From assembly GCA_041398825.1 (NCBI GenBank), contig JAWKTX010000006.1, forward strand, positions 310,001 to 374,000: a DNA stretch of 64,000 nucleotides, written 5' to 3'. Below, piece after piece: positions 17,244 through 26,189 of this stretch. A program made the translations under genes and the position numbers. Each line of letters opens with the position of its first letter. Position 1 is the stretch's first letter. The notes below the pieces were generated by a model that was not told where the DNA came from, did not search any database, and saw only the letters and a program-made list of their open reading frames with translations. Origin of the DNA: Planctomycetaceae bacterium. GTDB lineage: Bacteria; Planctomycetota; Planctomycetia; Planctomycetales; Planctomycetaceae.

Positions 17244-18122
17244 TCATTCTGGTGGTGCAGGAGCCTTGCCAGCTTCGCCTTCTTCAGTTTTCTCGTCGCC
17301 ATACCCGTAGGCTGGACCTTCAATCGCATCCCAGATGACCAGCAGATTCAATAGTCCTGCGATCCAGGTGAATACTGTGGCGATATCAAAACGACGGCCC
17401 AGCTTCCCATGCAGTCGGTCCAGTTCATTACTGTCCCGAGGTGCCTGAAACCAGTTCACCATGCTGCGATGGATGCTCCCCTCAAGCGATCCGACAGCCG
17501 CACCCGATCCGGCAGGATCCATGACGGAGCAAATCAGTTCACGATTCGGTGACCCGTACACTTCCCGACCAAGTCGAATCTCTCCTCCCAGCGGCAGTTC
17601 AACATCAGTGCCGTCGTCGAACTGGCCTTTCAGGGTTCCCGTCACGACTCGACTTCCGTCGGGATTCGCTGGCTCAATAAGAACCTGACCTCTGACCGTG
17701 CGGGCAACCGAGCTCAACCCATCGCCTCGTTCACGTACAACGCCTACAAAGTCACTTTGAATGGATGAGGTCAGAAATTCCACAACTCCAGCGTCTGACT
17801 TGAATCGTAGCTGCTGGAGGAAGGCCGGTAGTGCCGGAATCCCAACAAGTGCCTGCGCGCCGTAGGCGAAGGTCATTTTTGCTGCCGGCGGCCCCTTTTC
17901 CAGCTGAATCGAGGTGCCGCGACCTTTGGGATGGGCAATCTGACTGTACACGGGTTGAAGATTACCGATCAAAAGTCCCCAGAAATACAAGAGAAGAATG
18001 CAACTGGAGAACAACGTGGCCTTAAACCGGCGACCCTGGTACCAGTGGCCAGCGCCGGGCATCGCCAGCGCAAGGACGCCTGCAGCCAGAGGAGATTTGA
18101 AAGAGATTCGAGGATCTCGCAT
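17244..18122 (-). CDS. DUF6677-like membrane protein
   Basis: A 292-residue protein with an N-terminal helix pair containing LAAGVLALAMPGAGHWYQGRRFKATLF, the mark of the planctomycete family I know as DUF6677, then a second helix (SCILLLYFWGLLIGNL), a ~170-residue extracytoplasmic domain, a C-terminal helix (VFTWIAGLLNLLVIWDAI) and a tail ending EEGEAGKAPAPPE. No enzymatic motif is visible. The family is of unknown function. The 54-residue membrane protein gene follows on the same strand. Family name is from memory, so moderately certain. Confidence 0.65.
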   Translation of the reverse strand: MRDPRISFKSPLAAGVLALAMPGAGHWYQGRRFKATLFSSCILLLYFWGLLIGNLQPVYSQIAHPKGRGTSIQLEKGPPAAKMTFAYGAQALVGIPALPAFLQQLRFKSDAGVVEFLTSSIQSDFVGVVRERGDGLSSVARTVRGQVLIEPANPDGSRVVTGTLKGQFDDGTDVELPLGGEIRLGREVYGSPNRELICSVMDPAGSGAAVGSLEGSIHRSMVNWFQAPRDSNELDRLHGKLGRRFDIATVFTWIAGLLNLLVIWDAIEGPAYGYGDEKTEEGEAGKAPAPPE

Positions 18123-18515
18123 AGATCGACTTTCGTCCCGGTTTCTCTGTGACGGGGGCTTCGTGACTGAGTGCTTTGACTGGCCGACGATGTTAGCAGG
18201 AATCTGAAAACCTGTCAGGTCTGTTTAGAGGTTGCATCAGGAAAGAGAGATTCGACAACTAACACAGATGCTTTATCAAAGCTTCAGCTTTGATGCCAAA
18301 ATTGGCAGAATTCTTTACGACCGCATTTGTCCACGTTTCGCAGGCTTCCTGGGTTCAGCACGAGAACTCACGTCTCTGAACCAGGCGGTGCAGGTTGACA
18401 GTCGGAAACAACTGAATATCCTTCGCGGCAGTGAATCGAGCAACGAGTGCTTCTACGCCGGACGTGAACAAACGAAGCGTGATGGCACTTCTGTCCGTAC
18501 GAGGGAGCCGAACAG
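18123..18515. other. intergenic region upstream of the XRE regulator
   Basis: These 393 bases hold no accepted gene; a 127-codon frame at 18232-18615 overlaps the regulator and looks spurious. A perfect 8-bp inverted repeat, ATCAAAGC/GCTTTGAT with a TTCA loop, lies at 18275-18294. Divergent promoters for the DUF6677-like gene and the XRE gene must lie here. Confidence 0.5.
18275..18294. promoter_or_regulatory. perfect inverted repeat, possible operator
   Basis: ATCAAAGC at 18275-18282 and GCTTTGAT at 18287-18294 form a perfect dyad with a 4-base spacer, 221 bases before the XRE regulator start. There is no T-run, so it is not a classical terminator. A role as operator is only a guess from position. 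Confidence 0.25.
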
Positions 18516-18866
18516 ATGCCAACAATTGGCGAGCGGATTCGACAGATCCGTAAGGATCGCAATCTCACTCAACGTGAGCTTGCTGACTTGGTGGGGATCA
18601 ATTTTACCTACCTGAGCCGGGTCGAAAACGATCGACTGGATGACGATCAGACACCGCGAGAAGAAACGATTCTTCGCATCGCGAACGCGCTGAACGCTGA
18701 TCCCGATGAACTACTGCTGCTTGCTCGCCGCATTCCAAACGGCTATCGCGAGAGGATTCTCAGCCAGCCAAATGTCTTTCGGAAGTTGCTGAACCTGTCG
18801 GACGACGACCTGGAAGAACTATTGAAGTCTGTCGAAGATCGACAGACGACGCCCCAGGATTGCTGA
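18516..18866 (+). CDS. XRE-family helix-turn-helix regulator
   Basis: A 116-residue protein. Residues 1-65 are a Cro/C1-type HTH: IGERIRQIRKDRNLTQRELADLVGINFTYLSRVEN, with the recognition helix INFTYLSRVE. The remainder (DPDELLLLARRIPNGYRERI onward) is helical and polar and may mediate dimerisation. A GAGGGAG ribosome binding site is at 18501-18507. The gene lies 65 bases before a gene for an ImmA/IrrE-type metalloprotease. In ImmR/ImmA and DdrO/IrrE pairs the protease cleaves or displaces the repressor, so this protein is probably the target of its neighbour. Confidence 0.88.
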   Translation: MPTIGERIRQIRKDRNLTQRELADLVGINFTYLSRVENDRLDDDQTPREETILRIANALNADPDELLLLARRIPNGYRERILSQPNVFRKLLNLSDDDLEELLKSVEDRQTTPQDC

Positions 18867-18931
18867 CTGTTTTCGTGTCGTTGTTCCTAACGTAAGCATG
18901 AAGTCCACCGAGCGTTGGAGGCTGATTTGCG

Positions 18932-19672
18932 ATGAGACGACATGATCTTACGAACATGCGGACACGGACAATCGATGCCGTCACCGCCATGCGAATTCGG
19001 CAGTACGAACAGCTTTCCGGAACGCCTGTAACTTTCCCGGTCCCCATCGAGAAGATCGTCGAACGAGTTCTTGGCCTACATCTTGACTGGGTCGAGATTG
19101 AGGAGGGGCCCGGTGAGCAGATCCTTGCAGGACTGATCCCTGAAGAAAAGCGGATTGTCCTGAATACAAGGCACCTCAGTCTGTTTGAAAGTAAACCGGG
19201 GCTTGAACGCAGCACGATCGGACATGAAGCCGGACACTGGGATATCGACATTGATCGGACCAGTCTGCATCATCCAAGGCTGCCTGGGTTTGAAATTCAG
19301 CGGGCGGTCGTTCGACGTCATGCTGCGAACACCAGGATGCTGGTTGAAGTTCTCAATCGGGCGGAGACAGACCATCGCTATTTTGAGATCTATCGCCAAC
19401 TGACTGCTGGCCAGGATCCTCCCGAGGTTCGCAGTGCTGTCGATCGTTACCAATCTTCGCTACTGATGCCGGATTGGCTGATTCGCAGCGCGGTCAAATC
19501 CATTGACGTCACCTCGTGGCAGGATCTTTACGATCTCGCAACCGCTGCGCAGGTGAATATCTCAAATCTGATCAATCGGCTCCGACGCCTCGACATCATC
19601 TATCTGCCGGAAGGTTCCAAACAATTGTATGCCGGCCGCGATGAATTCCTTGGGCAAAAACACTTGTTCTGA
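18932..19672 (+). CDS. ImmA/IrrE-type metallo-endopeptidase
   Basis: A 246-residue protein. It has the zinc motif HExxH at 98-102 in STIGHEAGHWDID, preceded by the family's RIVLN strand and followed later by SLLMPDWLI, equivalent to the usual LLMP segment. The spacing between the two is longer than in typical family members, with an insert rich in Arg and Glu. In the place where most members have the third zinc ligand (E-A-N before F-A) I read an Ala, so the ligand may be shifted to a nearby Asp or Glu. A winged-helix-like tail (VNISNLINRLRRLDIIYLP) follows. A GGAGG site is at 18917-18921. It is paired with the XRE regulator upstream. Confidence 0.82.
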   Translation: MRRHDLTNMRTRTIDAVTAMRIRQYEQLSGTPVTFPVPIEKIVERVLGLHLDWVEIEEGPGEQILAGLIPEEKRIVLNTRHLSLFESKPGLERSTIGHEAGHWDIDIDRTSLHHPRLPGFEIQRAVVRRHAANTRMLVEVLNRAETDHRYFEIYRQLTAGQDPPEVRSAVDRYQSSLLMPDWLIRSAVKSIDVTSWQDLYDLATAAQVNISNLINRLRRLDIIYLPEGSKQLYAGRDEFLGQKHLF

Positions 19673-19738
19673 ACGAGCCGGCTTGACCAGTCAGAATCGA
19701 TCGCAAGGGGGTGTCGTCATTTCGCCGCAGCGATGTCC

Positions 19739-20536
19739 TCACAGTCGGGGGACTTCGCGAAGAAGTGGGATGATGTCATCCTTCAGAGCTGCGTTCACCG
19801 AAACACCATCGCCGCCGAAGATGTCTTCATTGCCTCTCCAGTCGACGCATGCACCACCAGCCTCGCGTAAAATTGGTATGAGAGCAGCGATATCCCAGGC
19901 CGACATGATCGGGTCGATTGCCATCTCGGCTCTCCCGGTTGCGACCATCGCGTGTCCATAGCAGTCACCCCATCCCCGAGCAACTCGCACGCCTCGTATG
20001 ATCTTCGAAAGAATGTCAAATCGGCCAACTGGATCCCACGACGACGGCTCAGTGAACATCACACGCGACTGGTCCAGTCGATCTTCAGTCGTGACCCGGG
20101 TACGGACCGGAGGGTTGCTGCCGATACGCCACCAGGTGCCGCTTCCTTCCGCGGCATAAACGACTTCATCCAGCGCTGGAAACGCACAAACACCAGCCAC
20201 CATTCTCCCGTTCAGTTCCACACCGATGAGCGTCCCGAACAGTGGTACACCGTGAATGAACGGCTTGGTTCCATCAATAGGATCGAGGATCCAGCGAAAT
20301 CCGTTGTTCGATGGTTTGTCATCGAACTCTTCGCCGAGGACTCCGTCGTCAGGAAACTGTGAGAGGAGCATTTCTCGCATGCACTGCTCCGCACCTTTGT
20401 CCGCAACAGTTACCGGAGAATCATCTGCCTTGGCTTGAACGTTCAGGTTACCCGTCTGATAGTATTTCAGGATGATTTCAGATGCTGCGCTGGCCATGTT
20501 CAGGGCGAAGTCGAGTCGGTCTTGATACGGCGACAT
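19739..20536 (-). CDS. inositol monophosphatase family phosphatase (histidinol-phosphatase-like)
   Basis: A 265-residue Mg2+-dependent phosphatase. The metal motifs are complete: GEEFDD, DPIDGTKPFIHG and the C-terminal SAWDIAALIPILREAGG. The length and the KPFIHGVPLFGTLIG segment match the HisN type of histidinol-phosphatase better than SuhB or CysQ, but substrate choice cannot be proved from motifs. The protein is cytoplasmic with no signal peptide. The gene is convergent with the metalloprotease gene; no other histidine genes are nearby. Confidence 0.85.
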   Translation of the reverse strand: MSPYQDRLDFALNMASAASEIILKYYQTGNLNVQAKADDSPVTVADKGAEQCMREMLLSQFPDDGVLGEEFDDKPSNNGFRWILDPIDGTKPFIHGVPLFGTLIGVELNGRMVAGVCAFPALDEVVYAAEGSGTWWRIGSNPPVRTRVTTEDRLDQSRVMFTEPSSWDPVGRFDILSKIIRGVRVARGWGDCYGHAMVATGRAEMAIDPIMSAWDIAALIPILREAGGACVDWRGNEDIFGGDGVSVNAALKDDIIPLLREVPRL

Positions 20537-20653
20537 GAATAATCACTTATTGAAGTGTCCTGCGGATGTTAGATTCTCCGCATTGTGTGAAGTCAGAGAA
20601 AAACAACAAGCCATTGTCGGCAGATTAGATTGTTGGCAGATTAGGATCACATC

Positions 20654-21400
20654 ATGTGCGGTCGTTACACCCTGAAGACGCCTGCCCCGAAATTGATCGA
20701 ATTGTTTCACACCCCTCAGTTCCCTGATCTGACCCCGCGTTACAATATCGCTCCGACGCAGCGCGTGCTTGTCATTCGGATCGATCCGGAAAATAAGCGA
20801 CAGGCACTCTTGGCACGCTGGGGACTGATTCCATTCTGGGCAAAAGATGTTTCCATCGGAGCACGCATGATCAATGCCCGATCGGAAACGGTGTCTGAAA
20901 AACCGGCTTTCAGACAAGCGTGGAAAAAACGCCGCTGTCTCATTCCGGCCGATGGCTTTTTCGAATGGGAAACAGTAGCCCCGCGCCAAAAACAACCCTG
21001 GCTTATCCATATGAATGACGAATTGCCTTTTGCGATGGCGGGTTTGTGGGAATGCTGGCGGATTCCGACAGATCAGAATGGAACCCTGTCAGGCTCTCCG
21101 CCTGTTCCGTCGTCTCATGGTATGTCGTCCACGGGAGGAAATAATCCCAACGGAGAGACGGATTCGATGCTCATTTCATGCACGATTCTTACGACTCAGG
21201 CGAATGACGACGTTCGTCCATTGCATGACCGAATGCCTGTCATCCTGCAACCGCATCAATATGAATGCTGGCTGAATGAAGACAGCAGCAATCAACAGCG
21301 GCTTGATTTGCTGCAACCTTTGCCAAACGGGTCGATGTCCCGGCGTGCAGTGTCCACTGCGATCAACAAGGTTGGTAATGAAGTCGATTTCGATGCCTGA
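20654..21400 (+). CDS. SOS response-associated peptidase (SRAP/HMCES family)
   Basis: A 248-residue YedK-like protein. The catalytic Cys2 is present at the start (MCGRYTL), with PRYNIAPTQ, RWGLIPFWAKD, MINARSETV, RRCLIPADGFFEW and the conserved His in LHDRMPVIL. SRAP proteins form a thiazolidine crosslink through Cys2 with abasic sites in single-stranded DNA and so protect stalled forks. A polar insert rich in Ser, Gly and Asn (about residues 143-173) separates the WECW and CTILTT segments, a place where family length varies. It is a single gene with its own upstream region. Confidence 0.93.
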   Translation: MCGRYTLKTPAPKLIELFHTPQFPDLTPRYNIAPTQRVLVIRIDPENKRQALLARWGLIPFWAKDVSIGARMINARSETVSEKPAFRQAWKKRRCLIPADGFFEWETVAPRQKQPWLIHMNDELPFAMAGLWECWRIPTDQNGTLSGSPPVPSSHGMSSTGGNNPNGETDSMLISCTILTTQANDDVRPLHDRMPVILQPHQYECWLNEDSSNQQRLDLLQPLPNGSMSRRAVSTAINKVGNEVDFDA

Positions 21401-21520
21401 AAAGTTGACTGGCGAGGGAAAGTGTCGCGCGCGATCAACGTCCCGGTAATGGTCCTGTGTACGTAAGAATTCAAATTCAAATGCGCGCAACAGATTTCAA
21501 TTCTTAATTGAGGTGTCTGC

Positions 21521-22102
21521 ATGACGTCCGACTCGTTGTTCAACCCCGGTTACTACACAGAAAGTGAGTTGAAAAGTGCCGGGTTCAGATCGGTAGGAAG
21601 CAACGTGCGCATTGCAAAAAACAATACGATCGTAGGACTGAACAATATCTCTGTTGGTAACAATGTCCGAATTGACGGATACTGCGGAATCATCGCGAAT
21701 GGGCCAGGCGTTCTTATGATCGGCTCTAATGTGCACATCGGTGGTTGGTGTTTCCTGGCAGCTGCCGAGGGCATCACAATCTCAGATTTTGCCGGGTTGT
21801 CACAGGGCGTGAAAATTTACAGTCGCAGCGATGACTATACCGGCGACTACCTGACCAATCCGACGGTTCCGGAGATCCTGCGTGGTGGAAAACGCGGCTC
21901 CGTTTTCCTGGGGAAACATGTCATTGTTGGAGCCGGAACTGTCATTCTGCCGGATCTGGTTATACCAGAAGGCTGCGCAGTGGGAGCACAGTCGCTTGTC
22001 ACGAAGAACCTCAAGCCCTGGGGGATCTACTTTGGTTCGCCCGTGCGTCGCCTGAGAAACCGCTCCACTCGTTTGCTGCAACTTGAGGGGCAATTGCCGT
22101 AG
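21521..22102 (+). CDS. acyltransferase of the left-handed beta-helix family
   Basis: A 193-residue sugar O-acetyltransferase-like protein. Hexapeptide repeats fill residues 25-150 (VRIAKNNTIVG, GNNVRIDGYCGI, GSNVHIGGWCFL), with IYSRSDDYTG, LGKHVIVGAGTVILPDLVIPEGCAVGAQSLV and a terminal GSPVRRLRNR basic tail. The pattern matches galactoside/WbbJ-type acetyltransferases. These trimers use acetyl-CoA to acetylate sugars of surface glycans. It heads a same-strand series with a TPR-GT41 transferase and a DegT aminotransferase, so a role in glycan tailoring is inferred. Confidence 0.85.
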   Translation: MTSDSLFNPGYYTESELKSAGFRSVGSNVRIAKNNTIVGLNNISVGNNVRIDGYCGIIANGPGVLMIGSNVHIGGWCFLAAAEGITISDFAGLSQGVKIYSRSDDYTGDYLTNPTVPEILRGGKRGSVFLGKHVIVGAGTVILPDLVIPEGCAVGAQSLVTKNLKPWGIYFGSPVRRLRNRSTRLLQLEGQLP

Positions 22103-22393
22103 GTTCCGCTGTGGTGTTGGCCGCACGAAGGCCGCTCGGATCAACGTCGAAGCGGTCGCTTTTCACGACTATCGATCGCCAAAGCACCGGCGTCCCGAAC
22201 ACCAGTGGGGAAGATTGCCCACTTCCTTAACTGTTAAGATCGATTCGAATGGGTGGTTTCCCCTAATCGATTGAAAAGGAAAAGACTCGCCGGTCGATCT
22301 CGTCGATTTCTTCGATAGTGGTCGACAGAGTTCGTCTTTCTTAAGGATGCAACTCAGGCATTCGTTGGCCGCGGTCATACATCGAGGTTTGCC

Positions 22394-24499
22394 ATGACGA
22401 CACGAAGTTTGCTGAACAAATTGAAGTCTGGTCAAGCTCGCCACGTGGCAGGGGATCTTCCCGGTGCCATGGCGATCTACGGCGAAGTTCTTCGGAAAGA
22501 TCGCTCTCTTGTGCAAGCCTGGTTGCTGCTCGGGATTTGCTATGTCCAGAAACGACAGCTTGAAGAAGCGGAGTCCCATTTCCGTCAGGCTCTTGTACTG
22601 GCTCCGGGTGATGAAGTTGCCCGCACCCAATTGGCAAACGTGCTCATTCAAATGGGCCGCGGTGAGGAAAGCGAACAGCTGTGCCGCGAATTGCTCGACA
22701 CCGATCCATTCCACTGCGAAGCATCTCGTTTGCTTGCCTCCGCCTTAAAGCTGCAGGGAGAACTGGAGGCGGCTCTGCACGCGTCGTCTGGACATTCAGC
22801 AAGAAATCCGAACGATGTCGCCGGTCTTATCCAGCATGCAGAAATGCTGATGTCCGCCGGACGGTTTTCTGATGCACTTGACGTACTGACGAAGGCGCGG
22901 TCGATTGACGGCAGAAACGCTCAGGTCTATGCGCACCTGTGTTCGGTACAGAGCCAGCTGAAACAGCATGATGAAGCGCTGGCATCACTGGAGTGTTTGT
23001 GCCAACTGGACTCTTCACTGATCAACGTTCTCAGCACGCGAGGCAATGTTCTGCTGGAGGCCGGTCGGCCGGATCAGGCAATGCACCAGTTTCAGCGGCT
23101 CATTGCGCAGGATCCACAATCATCGCTCGCGCTCAATGGGCTTGGACGTTCGCTCCTGGCGCTTGGATACTGGTCAGAAGCGATGGACTCGTTTCGACTC
23201 GCCGCCAATCTCGACATGCAGGATCGCGGCTACGACAGCAATTTCCTGTACTGTGCAACCCTGAATCCCTCCCTGAATCGCGAGCAGATTGCTGCAATGC
23301 ATCTCGACTGGGGACAGCAAATTGCCGGTGTCATTGAACCAATTCAGCACGCTCCTGGTACCGACTCTGAGAGGGTTCTGCGAATTGGCTACGTTTCGGG
23401 TGACTTCCGACAGCATGCCGCAATGCGTTTTTTCCTCCCGCTTCTTCGTCACCATCGACGAGACCAGTTTGAGATCTTCCTGTATTCGACATCACGGGGC
23501 GAAGACCACGTGACGAGCGAATTGCGAAACCTGTCCCAGCACTGGCGTCGATGCTGTTCGATGACACGTGATGAGCTGGCAAGGAAAATCCAGGACGACT
23601 CGATTGATATCCTTGTTGATCTTTCAGGCCATACAAACGGTAATCGCCTTCGCGTTTTCGCGATTCGTCCTGCTCCACTTCAGGTTTCGTTGATGGGATA
23701 TCCGCAGACCACTGGTTTGCAGACCATGGATTACCGGATTACAGATAGAATTCGGGACAACGGTTCTTCGGCAAACTATTTTTCCGAAACTCTGGTTGCG
23801 TTACCAAACGGAGCCGCGTGTATTGAGTTGCCCGCAGACTCACCGAAGGTTTCGGATCCCCCCGTTTTGTCCAATGGCTTCACTACTCTTGGGGCCACCC
23901 ACCGGATTGAGAAAATCTCGTCCGACAGTTTACAGCTGTGGTCTGCCATCATGCATTTAGTGCCCAGTGCCCGACTTCTCATCATTCGCGACGCACTGGC
24001 CAACGAACAGATACGCAACCGACTCGTTCGGGCTCTGACTGATGCAGGCATTCCCATGGATCGAGTCACATTGGAGTGGCATGTTGGTCGTGAACACCTG
24101 AATGTGTATTCGAAGATAGATATATTGCTGGACGTCTTTCCCTGGGGCGCGTCAACGACGGCATTCGAAGCCATGTGGATGGGTGTGCCTGTCCCAACGA
24201 TCCGATGGCCGGAGAAACTGACGTCGGACGCAGCGTCCTTATTACATTTCAGCGGTTGCGACGACATGATTGCTTCGGACGCAGAATCGTATGTCGAAAT
24301 CACGTCGCGTCTCGCCGGAGATATCAATCGATTGGCCAGCATTCGGCGGACGCTCCGACAAACGATGGCTCGATCCGCCTGCAACGGCTCACAGTTCGCA
24401 GTCGACGTAGAAACAGCCTATCGAAGAATGTGGAAGCGTCACTGTGGAATGCCAAACGAACTTGAAATCGTTGAACGTGAGTCAGCTCCTTTGGTCTGA
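22394..24499 (+). CDS. TPR-containing GT41 (OGT/SPINDLY-like) glycosyltransferase
   Basis: A 701-residue cytoplasmic protein. Residues 1-290 are tetratricopeptide repeats (AWLLLGICYVQKRQLEEAE, LNGLGRSLLALGYWSEAM). The rest is the O-GlcNAc transferase-type catalytic region: RIGYVSGDFRQHAAM (conserved His), YSTSRGED, ILVDLSGHTNGNRL, PAPLQVSLMGYP, a degenerate LGATHRIEKIS, LEWH and DVFPWGASTTAFEAMWMGVP (UDP-binding). In bacteria such enzymes glycosylate proteins or surface glycans with GlcNAc-type donors. A short gap separates it from the aminotransferase gene, so it may act with an amino-sugar pathway. In OGTs the segment at ATHRI is usually NxxxK; here it is altered. Confidence 0.88.
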   Translation: MTTRSLLNKLKSGQARHVAGDLPGAMAIYGEVLRKDRSLVQAWLLLGICYVQKRQLEEAESHFRQALVLAPGDEVARTQLANVLIQMGRGEESEQLCRELLDTDPFHCEASRLLASALKLQGELEAALHASSGHSARNPNDVAGLIQHAEMLMSAGRFSDALDVLTKARSIDGRNAQVYAHLCSVQSQLKQHDEALASLECLCQLDSSLINVLSTRGNVLLEAGRPDQAMHQFQRLIAQDPQSSLALNGLGRSLLALGYWSEAMDSFRLAANLDMQDRGYDSNFLYCATLNPSLNREQIAAMHLDWGQQIAGVIEPIQHAPGTDSERVLRIGYVSGDFRQHAAMRFFLPLLRHHRRDQFEIFLYSTSRGEDHVTSELRNLSQHWRRCCSMTRDELARKIQDDSIDILVDLSGHTNGNRLRVFAIRPAPLQVSLMGYPQTTGLQTMDYRITDRIRDNGSSANYFSETLVALPNGAACIELPADSPKVSDPPVLSNGFTTLGATHRIEKISSDSLQLWSAIMHLVPSARLLIIRDALANEQIRNRLVRALTDAGIPMDRVTLEWHVGREHLNVYSKIDILLDVFPWGASTTAFEAMWMGVPVPTIRWPEKLTSDAASLLHFSGCDDMIASDAESYVEITSRLAGDINRLASIRRTLRQTMARSACNGSQFAVDVETAYRRMWKRHCGMPNELEIVERESAPLV

Positions 24500-24652
24500 T
24501 GAGACTCTCTTTCAGGACGCCGAGAATCCAGACTGCCAGCCCATGATTGACTTTTGATGGTTCGCTTCTGCCAGATCGCTTTTTGTTTGAATTGGGAGCA
24601 AGGCAAAACGGCGATGAAAAACATTCCGTCTCAAGCACTGAAGGCTGCGTGA

Positions 24653-25918
24653 ATGAAGTCTGCAGTCCGTCATTTTGCGGCCTTCGGTGGAAGACCGATC
24701 TTCGAAAGACCGTTACACGTTGGTGCCCCGAACGTGATCGATACGGAATCGCTTGTGACCGAACTGCGGTCAGTGCTGATGTCCGGCACACTGACAAACA
24801 ACGGTCCACGCGTGCGGGAATTTGAAACTGTCGTCGCCGCGATGACGAATTCGCGGAATTGTGTGGCGACGTGCAATGCCACTGTGGCGCTGCAGATCGT
24901 CGCCAGAGCGATGGATCTGACCGGCGAAGTCATTCTGCCTTCGTTCACCTTCATTGCAACGGCGCACGCAATGCAGTGGGTAGGACTGACGCCTGTTTTT
25001 GCCGATGTCGATCCGGTCTCCCATACGCTCTGCCCGGTCTCTGCAGCACAGTGTATTTCTGCCCGTACGTCTGCATTGCTGCCGGTGCATCTCTGGGGGA
25101 ACTCGTGTGACGTCGAGTCTTTGTCAGAACTTGCCGAGCGGCACAACCTTAAGTTGTTTTTTGATGCAAGCCATGCGTTCAACTGCCGTCGGAACCAACG
25201 TCCAATCGGAACTTTTGGTCAGGCTGAAGTGTTCAGTTTTCATGCGACCAAGTTTGTTCACGCTGTCGAAGGAGGAGCCATCGTTACGAATAACGATGAA
25301 TTGGCGGAACGTTGCCGAATGCTGCGCAGTTTTGGGTTCTCCTGCATGTCTGAAGTCAGTGATGTCGGAACAAATGCAAAAATGAATGAACTCTGTGCCG
25401 CAGTTGGGCTCAAGTCGCTGGATTTGATTGATCTGCTTCAATCGATCAATCGCCGGAATCAGCAGTCGTATCGACGACACTTATCCGGAGTCTCCGGTGT
25501 CCGGCTGATCGACCGGAACGCGAATGATTTCACGAATGGCCAATACGTTGTATTGATGATCGACGAGCATGCATTTGGGTTGAGTCGCGATCAGGTCATC
25601 AGATTTCTCCGGGCTGAAGGCATCTTTGCCAGAGCATACTTCTCGCCGGGATGCCATCGGGCTGAGCCGTACTGCAGGTCTGCACTTCATACTCCTGTTC
25701 CATTGCCGATTACGGAACAACTTGCGGCAAACATCATGCAACTGCCAACAGGAAGTGCTTTGGGCAATGAGCAGATTCAGGCGGTGTGTCACCTTCTGCA
25801 ACGGCTCCATCGTCAACGCCGTGAGGTTTCCCGCGAAATTGAACGGAGGGGCGGCCAACTCGCGTCGCACCCGCACGATCCATTGATTTCTGCGCCCCTG
25901 TTGCGCGAAGCGGCATGA
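24653..25918 (+). CDS. DegT/DnrJ/EryC1/StrS family sugar aminotransferase
   Basis: A 421-residue PLP enzyme. Seen are NNGPRVREFE, the VATCNATVALQI cofactor loop, ILPSFTFIATAHA, PVFADVDP, LFFDASHAFN (PLP-contacting Asp) and the Schiff-base Lys in VFSFHATKFVHAVEGGAI. Such enzymes transfer an amino group from glutamate to a nucleotide-linked keto sugar, giving 3- or 4-amino-deoxy sugars. Its place after a GT41 transferase and an acetyltransferase suggests that the product is a modified amino sugar. The C-terminal ~30 residues (LHRQRREVSREIERRGG) are extra and basic. Confidence 0.9.
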   Translation: MKSAVRHFAAFGGRPIFERPLHVGAPNVIDTESLVTELRSVLMSGTLTNNGPRVREFETVVAAMTNSRNCVATCNATVALQIVARAMDLTGEVILPSFTFIATAHAMQWVGLTPVFADVDPVSHTLCPVSAAQCISARTSALLPVHLWGNSCDVESLSELAERHNLKLFFDASHAFNCRRNQRPIGTFGQAEVFSFHATKFVHAVEGGAIVTNNDELAERCRMLRSFGFSCMSEVSDVGTNAKMNELCAAVGLKSLDLIDLLQSINRRNQQSYRRHLSGVSGVRLIDRNANDFTNGQYVVLMIDEHAFGLSRDQVIRFLRAEGIFARAYFSPGCHRAEPYCRSALHTPVPLPITEQLAANIMQLPTGSALGNEQIQAVCHLLQRLHRQRREVSREIERRGGQLASHPHDPLISAPLLREAA

Positions 25919-26189
25919 GACCCAAGATCTCGCCTGTCTCCGGTTGAGTCATCCAGCCGCAACTGCACCGCGCATGCCGTGTTGCTGCGAGCAGGTACCA
26001 CCGAAGTCGTCAGCCAGCGGATGTCTTTGTATTTCGCATATCAGAGCGATTCGATGGTGGTGGCGAAACGGCGCGAGGGCTATCCTGAGGCTGGACGAGT
26101 GTTTTGGCCATTTCAGACGCATCGACGTCCACACAGACCGCCTGTTCTCATGAGCATTGCAGTGGTCGCAATTTTTCGGGATCGTTGAA

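Noticed and set aside
18232..18615. 127-codon plus frame overlapping the XRE gene
   Set aside because: Overlaps the regulator in another frame and has no domain.
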